A stretch of DNA of 33,685 nt from a virus, in IMG/VR virus record IMGVR_UViG_3300031669_000139, positions 1-33,685 of that record. The stretch is one strand, 5' to 3'. Below the pieces are notes generated by a model that saw only the letters and a program-made list of their open reading frames with translations, made no database searches and was not told the DNA's origin. Every line of letters begins with the position of its first letter. The stretch's first letter is position 1. Shown here one piece after another: positions 30,065 to 33,685 of this stretch. Position numbers and translations under genes: made by a program.

Positions 30065-30874
30065 TTACCATCTTCTACCATATCCACCCATCATCATTCC
30101 ACCTCCACCTCCGCCAGGTCTTACTACTCTACTTCCATTAGGACTTTCTGTTGGAACTTCTCTTTCTCCTGAATCATCAACTCCCATTCCACCTGGATTA
30201 GAGAAATTGTTATCTAAATATTTTTCAACGGCTTCTTCGGAATTGAAAGGTCCATAAGTAGTTGCGTCGTCCCATTCTCCATATTCGTTGGATGCTAAAT
30301 CCATGTACCATTTTCCATCTTTAGTTTTATAAAAATCACAATATCTTGACATTGATTCATTTAATGATTCTAATATTCTGCCATTTTCATAAGAAGCAAC
30401 AGTTTGATCAGAATCATACCAATCTTCTATTCTATAAACTCCAGGACGAATTTCATTCACATGTTGAACCACACCTTCTTCTTTGCTAATTCTTTCAGCT
30501 TCCATTTTTACTTTGGATAACTCATCTGATTCTGAATCAAAATATTCATTTACAAATTTTGCTTTCATTGGTTCTTTTTTATTTTCATTAGCTAATTTTT
30601 TTCCACCTACTTTACTCCAATAATCTGGATCTGCCATTTCATCTCTTCTGATATTATAGAAAAAAGTTAAAGCTTTTTTAGCTCTTTTATCTAGTTTAGA
30701 ACTATGCATATAGAAATTATACAATTTTTCTAGTCTTTCTTCATCATCTATTTTTTTAAATAACCTTTCATAGAATGATGTAGCATAAAGTGCCCAAAAC
30801 ATTGTATAATCAGGAACTGTTGAAGGATCAACTCCATAATATTCAAATAAAGTATTAAGTAATTTTCTATTCAT
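30065..30874 (-). CDS. Protein with internal MKAKFVNEY motif and Gly-rich tail, 269 aa
   Basis: Residues 1-100 form a helical domain (LFEYYGVDPSTVPDYTMFWA; ERLEKLYNFYMHSSKLDKRA). MKAKFVNEY sits at 103-111, then a region with VQHVNEIRPGVYRIEDWYDS (about 137-156) and KWYMDLASNEYGEWDDATTY (about 188-207), and a tail GGGGGGMMMGGYGRRW. It shares with the Gly-rich 269-residue protein at 8013-8822 both the motif and the Gly-rich character. Possibly a packaged head protein cut after Glu110; inference. ATG overlaps the preceding stop by 8 nt. Unrecognised otherwise. Confidence 0.62.
   Translation of the reverse strand: MNRKLLNTLFEYYGVDPSTVPDYTMFWALYATSFYERLFKKIDDEERLEKLYNFYMHSSKLDKRAKKALTFFYNIRRDEMADPDYWSKVGGKKLANENKKEPMKAKFVNEYFDSESDELSKVKMEAERISKEEGVVQHVNEIRPGVYRIEDWYDSDQTVASYENGRILESLNESMSRYCDFYKTKDGKWYMDLASNEYGEWDDATTYGPFNSEEAVEKYLDNNFSNPGGMGVDDSGEREVPTESPNGSRVVRPGGGGGGMMMGGYGRRW
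30549..30568 (-). repeat. 20-bp exact repeat, copy 2 (encodes MKAKFVN)
   Basis: Identical to 8320-8339, same frame. See the motif finding. Confidence 0.9.
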
Positions 30875-31313
30875 AATCTTTTACTGATTCAGATACGAAT
30901 TTTACAGGACCTTTAAATGTCTCAACAATCATATCATCTACTCTGATTTTCTTCATTCCATTTTGAGTTTTAAACAAATAAGCTTCTCCTCCACTTAATT
31001 TAGCCATTGGACTGCCTTTAATTTTTTCTCCTGATGATCTTACTTTAAATTTTAAAATACCTCTACTAAATTCTGGAATCTGAAGTTCATTATCTAATGT
31101 TTTAGTAATTTTTTTAACTAAAGCTGCATCAGTAACTTCATCTTCTAACTCAACATCCTCTATTTGTTCTGGACCAGTTGGTTCATCGGCATCAAATTCA
31201 TCCTCGGACTCATACCAATTATCTGTTTCTTCTGGATCTACGTTTTTAATCTTACGAGGTCTACCCCTTTTGCCAAATTCATTTAAAGATTCGTCTACAA
31301 ACATTTTTTTCAT
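30867..31313 (-). CDS. Putative internal DNA-binding protein with AT-hook and FVxES motifs, 148 aa
   Basis: N-terminus MKKMFVDES, then an AT-hook-like GKRGRPRKI at 14-22 with the central GRP that reads the minor groove of AT-rich DNA. An acidic stretch (26-62) follows, then a small beta-rich domain (about 83-137, LKFKVRSSGEKIKG; YLFKTQNGMKKIRVDDMIVE) and a second motif KFVSES at 138-143 near the end. A T4-type capsid-targeting peptide plus a DNA-binding element would suit a packaged internal protein. Unrecognised otherwise. Coupled to the next gene by an 8-nt overlap. Start ATG 31313 has an A-rich leader. Confidence 0.6.
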   Translation of the reverse strand: MKKMFVDESLNEFGKRGRPRKIKNVDPEETDNWYESEDEFDADEPTGPEQIEDVELEDEVTDAALVKKITKTLDNELQIPEFSRGILKFKVRSSGEKIKGSPMAKLSGGEAYLFKTQNGMKKIRVDDMIVETFKGPVKFVSESVKDYE

Positions 31314-31335
31314 AGCGCATTTTTATTTTTAAAAT

Positions 31336-31971
31336 TTATCCTAAAGTATTAGGGTGAATATCATATTTTTGTGTTACTAATTCCATAACTTTATTTCTAA
31401 CAGCAGTCGGTTCATCATCTGTATTTATTATTAACCAAGATTCGATTTCAGATAACTCTTCGTCTTCATCATATATTTGTTGTTTTTTTAACCACTCTTC
31501 TAATTCTTCTAATATTTCTTGAGCAACTCTTTCTGGTGTTTCTCCTTCTTCGTATTGTGGTTTACTCATTGGATATTCCCCCCATTTTTGATACATATTT
31601 TCCGATAAAGATTCTGCTACTATTTTTTCTCCAGCATAAACTGATGTAGATAACCCGGCGGTGGAATCTTCAGTACTTGAAAATGGAACAAATGAAAGTT
31701 TATGTCCTCCTTCTAAATCAATATTTAAATGATCAAACTCACCATCAAACTCTTCAGTAAATTTAAGAATCTTTTTTCCTAAAATATCTGATGGTTGTAA
31801 TCCATTTGTGTCTACATCTAATTGAGCAACTCCCTCATCACCATTAAGATAAGAAGTGATGTTTAATTTGCCACCATCTTTAAATTTAATAATGAAATAT
31901 GAGTTAACCCCGTCCGTATCTTCGTGAACAGAATCAATGATTTTTCCTTCCAATCTTTTAAGATCATCCAT
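31336..31971 (-). CDS. Hypothetical protein with KIVAES motif, 211 aa
   Basis: A beta-rich first half (KRLEGKIIDSVHEDTDGVNS; YFIIKFKDGGKLNITSYLNG) with a repeated SH3-like/small barrel look (residues 1-55 and 62-97 seem related: GKIIDS...FIIKFKDGGKLNIT and GKKILKFTEEFDGEFDHLNI). Motif KIVAES at 116-121, then ENMYQKWGEYPMSKPQY, and an acidic helical tail (ERVAQEILEELEEWLKKQQ). Unrecognised. First gene of the operon with the AT-hook and MKAKFVNEY proteins; a clear promoter element lies upstream. Confidence 0.65.
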   Translation of the reverse strand: MDDLKRLEGKIIDSVHEDTDGVNSYFIIKFKDGGKLNITSYLNGDEGVAQLDVDTNGLQPSDILGKKILKFTEEFDGEFDHLNIDLEGGHKLSFVPFSSTEDSTAGLSTSVYAGEKIVAESLSENMYQKWGEYPMSKPQYEEGETPERVAQEILEELEEWLKKQQIYDEDEELSEIESWLIINTDDEPTAVRNKVMELVTQKYDIHPNTLG

Positions 31972-31982
31972 ATTAAAGACAA

Positions 31983-31997
31983 TTTATTTTATATATC
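31983..31997 (-). promoter_or_regulatory. Promoter-like GATATATAAAATAAA element
   Basis: On the - strand, between the gp46 terminator and ATG 31971; 15 bases identical to the elements at 3125 and 18040. Confidence 0.65.
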
Positions 31998-32004
31998 TAA
32001 AACC

Positions 32005-32028
32005 AAAAAGGAGATTGTTAATCTCCTT
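32005..32028 (-). terminator. Terminator at end of gp46 gene
   Basis: AAGGAGATT, 3-nt loop, AATCTCCTT then TTT on the - strand (arms 32028-32020 and 32016-32008). The gp46 stop codon TAA (32020-32018) is in the stem/loop, so termination follows directly after translation ends. Confidence 0.82.
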
Positions 32029-33685
32029 CTCTTTCTAATTCTTCAACTTCAATATCAGAGAAGCCTGCATTTTTAGATATTTGTATCTTAAAATCGAAAT
32101 GTTCAATTGGTAATGGTGAGTGGTTAATGATGAAAATATTTATGTTCATTTCCTTAGATATGCTTTGTAACAATCCAATGATATCATAAATTCCATCTCC
32201 ATCAATAGATGAAAGAACTTCATCTAACATGAAAATATTTAATGAGGGGTATTTTCTTTTTAACATCCTAATAATAGAAATCAATACAGCTAAATCAACT
32301 CTTTTCTTTTCTCCTGTTGATAAAGTATCAACACTTATTTCTAATCCAAGTTGATATAATTCCGGTTCAAAATCAGAATTAAATGTTAAAGAATATGGAA
32401 AATGAAGTTCATGTAATGTAAATTCAATTTCTTTATTTAATGTTGGAAGATAGCTTTCAAGAATTTTCTTTTTAACACCTGCGTCAGAATAAAGTTCTTC
32501 TAACATTGCAAGATATTTAAAGTCATCATCATATTTTACTTTTTCTCCTTCTTTTTCTTGTAATTGTCTAGAATTCTTATTAATAATGTTTCTTATACTA
32601 ACAAATTCTTGTGGTTTATGCGCTTTAAGCCTATTGAGTTCTCCTTCTAAAGTTTTATATGCAGATTCATATTGAATAATAAAATCATTAATTTTGTTTA
32701 TTCCATCATCTAATTTATCAAAAGCGATTTTATATGTGTCTTCACTTTTGGAAATATTTTCTAAGGAATTTTTCTTTTGATCAATATCATTATGCAATTT
32801 TTCTTTAATTAACTCAAATCTAGCTTCAGAAAAAGGAGTTTCACATGTTGGACATTTATCTTGATCATATAAATCAATCTGTCGTTGGATATCTCGTATT
32901 TCTTGATTTAATTTAGATTTTTGTTGGAGAAAAATATTATAAGATGTTGTTATTTCTTGTTTTTTAGAAAGGTATTCATTTCTCTTAGCATATCCTTCTT
33001 TAAGTTTTGGTTTATAAGCGGTTAATTGGGTTGTTATTTCACTAATTCTAACTGTGTTATCTTTGGTAACTTGCTCTTCTAATTTTGCTAATTCTTTTAC
33101 AGCTGAATTAATGTTATTTTTAAGAGAAATTATTTCTCTATCAAACAACGACATATTCATTTTTATGTCCCTTAAATCAGACTTAACGAGATCATTCATT
33201 TTATTGATGACCTCCATAGCAAATAACTTATCAATAATGATACGTTTGTCATGGGGAGTCATTGAAATAAATGACTTAAAATCATTAACGGATAATGAAA
33301 TAATATTGGAAAAGATGTGGTATGGCAGTCCGGTAACTTCAGCATCTATATAAGCCTGATAGTTTGCTATACCACTTTTTCCAATATCGTTGTCATCATT
33401 AGGTTCTTCCCCAGGAGCATATTTGTAAACAATTAAATCTGATGGTGATATTTTTCTTTCAATTGTAACATCAGTTGTTGGATTAACAGAAATTTCTCCT
33501 TTAATCCAACCATGTTTATTCATTCTATTAGCAATTTCATCCTTCTTGAATTTATCTAACTTACCATAATACAATATCTTAGGTAAATTAACAAAGAAAG
33601 ATTTTCCATGGCCATTTTTTCCAAGAACCATCCAAAGACCTCCTGATTCAGAAAATTCTACAGTTTGTAATTTATTTCCAAATGG
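32018..33685 (-). CDS. Recombination nuclease ATPase subunit (T4 gp46-like, Rad50/SbcC family), partial at right edge
   Basis: The frame is open to the right edge; ATG 33631 is internal, preceded by PFGNKLQTVEFSESGGLW, the usual strand before the P-loop. Walker A GKNGHGKS lies just inside. Long coiled-coil arms flank a zinc-hook CPTC (CPTCETPF, about 256-263 from ATG 33631). The ABC signature LSTGEKKRVDLAV (about 432-444) and Walker B NIFMLDEVLSSID (about 460-472) then a H-loop INHSP complete the ATPase. With gp47 it resects DNA ends for recombination-dependent replication. About 555 residues are visible against 560 in T4, so only few residues should be missing. Gene gp47 is not in the window. 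Confidence 0.93.
   Translation of the reverse strand, partial: PFGNKLQTVEFSESGGLWMVLGKNGHGKSFFVNLPKILYYGKLDKFKKDEIANRMNKHGWIKGEISVNPTTDVTIERKISPSDLIVYKYAPGEEPNDDNDIGKSGIANYQAYIDAEVTGLPYHIFSNIISLSVNDFKSFISMTPHDKRIIIDKLFAMEVINKMNDLVKSDLRDIKMNMSLFDREIISLKNNINSAVKELAKLEEQVTKDNTVRISEITTQLTAYKPKLKEGYAKRNEYLSKKQEITTSYNIFLQQKSKLNQEIRDIQRQIDLYDQDKCPTCETPFSEARFELIKEKLHNDIDQKKNSLENISKSEDTYKIAFDKLDDGINKINDFIIQYESAYKTLEGELNRLKAHKPQEFVSIRNIINKNSRQLQEKEGEKVKYDDDFKYLAMLEELYSDAGVKKKILESYLPTLNKEIEFTLHELHFPYSLTFNSDFEPELYQLGLEISVDTLSTGEKKRVDLAVLISIIRMLKRKYPSLNIFMLDEVLSSIDGDGIYDIIGLLQSISKEMNINIFIINHSPLPIEHFDFKIQISKNAGFSDIEVEELEREGD

Noticed and set aside
1-33685. CRISPR array, insertion sequence or prophage attachment site
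   Set aside because: No regularly spaced direct repeats, transposase, integrase or terminal inverted repeats were seen; only short tandem repeats in coding regions.

Overview
This is a piece of a large, AT-rich, T4-like contractile-tailed bacteriophage genome. It carries recognisable homologues of T4 tail sheath (gp18), tail tube (gp19), a gp26-like tail assembly protein, a tape measure, portal (gp20), head-completion nuclease (gp4), the recombination ATPase gp46 and gp55-type late sigma proteins. It also has phage nucleotide enzymes (thymidylate synthase, thymidylate kinase). Almost no start codon has a Shine-Dalgarno sequence; most have an A-rich leader such as AAATAAAATAAA. That fits a Bacteroidota host, but this is inference.

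Layout. 1-8000 (+ strand): end of the tail sheath gene, tail tube, gp26-like protein with an overlapping second frame, tape measure, thymidylate synthase, two small ORFs and a glycosyltransferase-like protein. A shared bidirectional terminator at about 7982-8008 separates this from the rest, which is all on the - strand. 8013-10923: a long pentapeptide-repeat structural protein and a Gly-rich protein. 11075-12961: a four-helix membrane protein whose gene seems to continue by -1 frameshifting, then a small membrane protein. 13060-18032: a RecB-type nuclease, an ECF-like sigma factor, thymidylate kinase and small proteins. 18071-18470: a circularly permuted, two-piece tmRNA. 18651-22601: small membrane protein, portal, gp4 and two tandem gp55-like sigma proteins. 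22767-28266: coiled-coil membrane proteins, a 931-residue acidic protein and a structural protein. 28284-33685: an XPD/DinG-like helicase, three proteins sharing a short [FLI]VxE[SY] motif that may be a capsid-targeting or protease site, and gp46 running off the right edge.

How it works together. A recurrent TATATAAAATAAA element sits upstream of the structural operons on both strands and is the likely phage promoter, resembling the T4 late promoter TATAAATA; the sigma-family proteins encoded here are candidates to recognise it. Operons end in compact hairpins, often with GAAA loops. ThyA and Tmk would supply dTTP; gp46, the RecB-like nuclease and the XPD/DinG helicase would serve recombination and DNA processing. 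The least expected items are the permuted phage tmRNA, the A_AAA_AAA frameshift cassette at 11430-11479, the second overlapping-frame gene before the tape measure, the set of three sigma-like proteins, the repeated KFVNES-type motif and the period-5 beta-helix protein.
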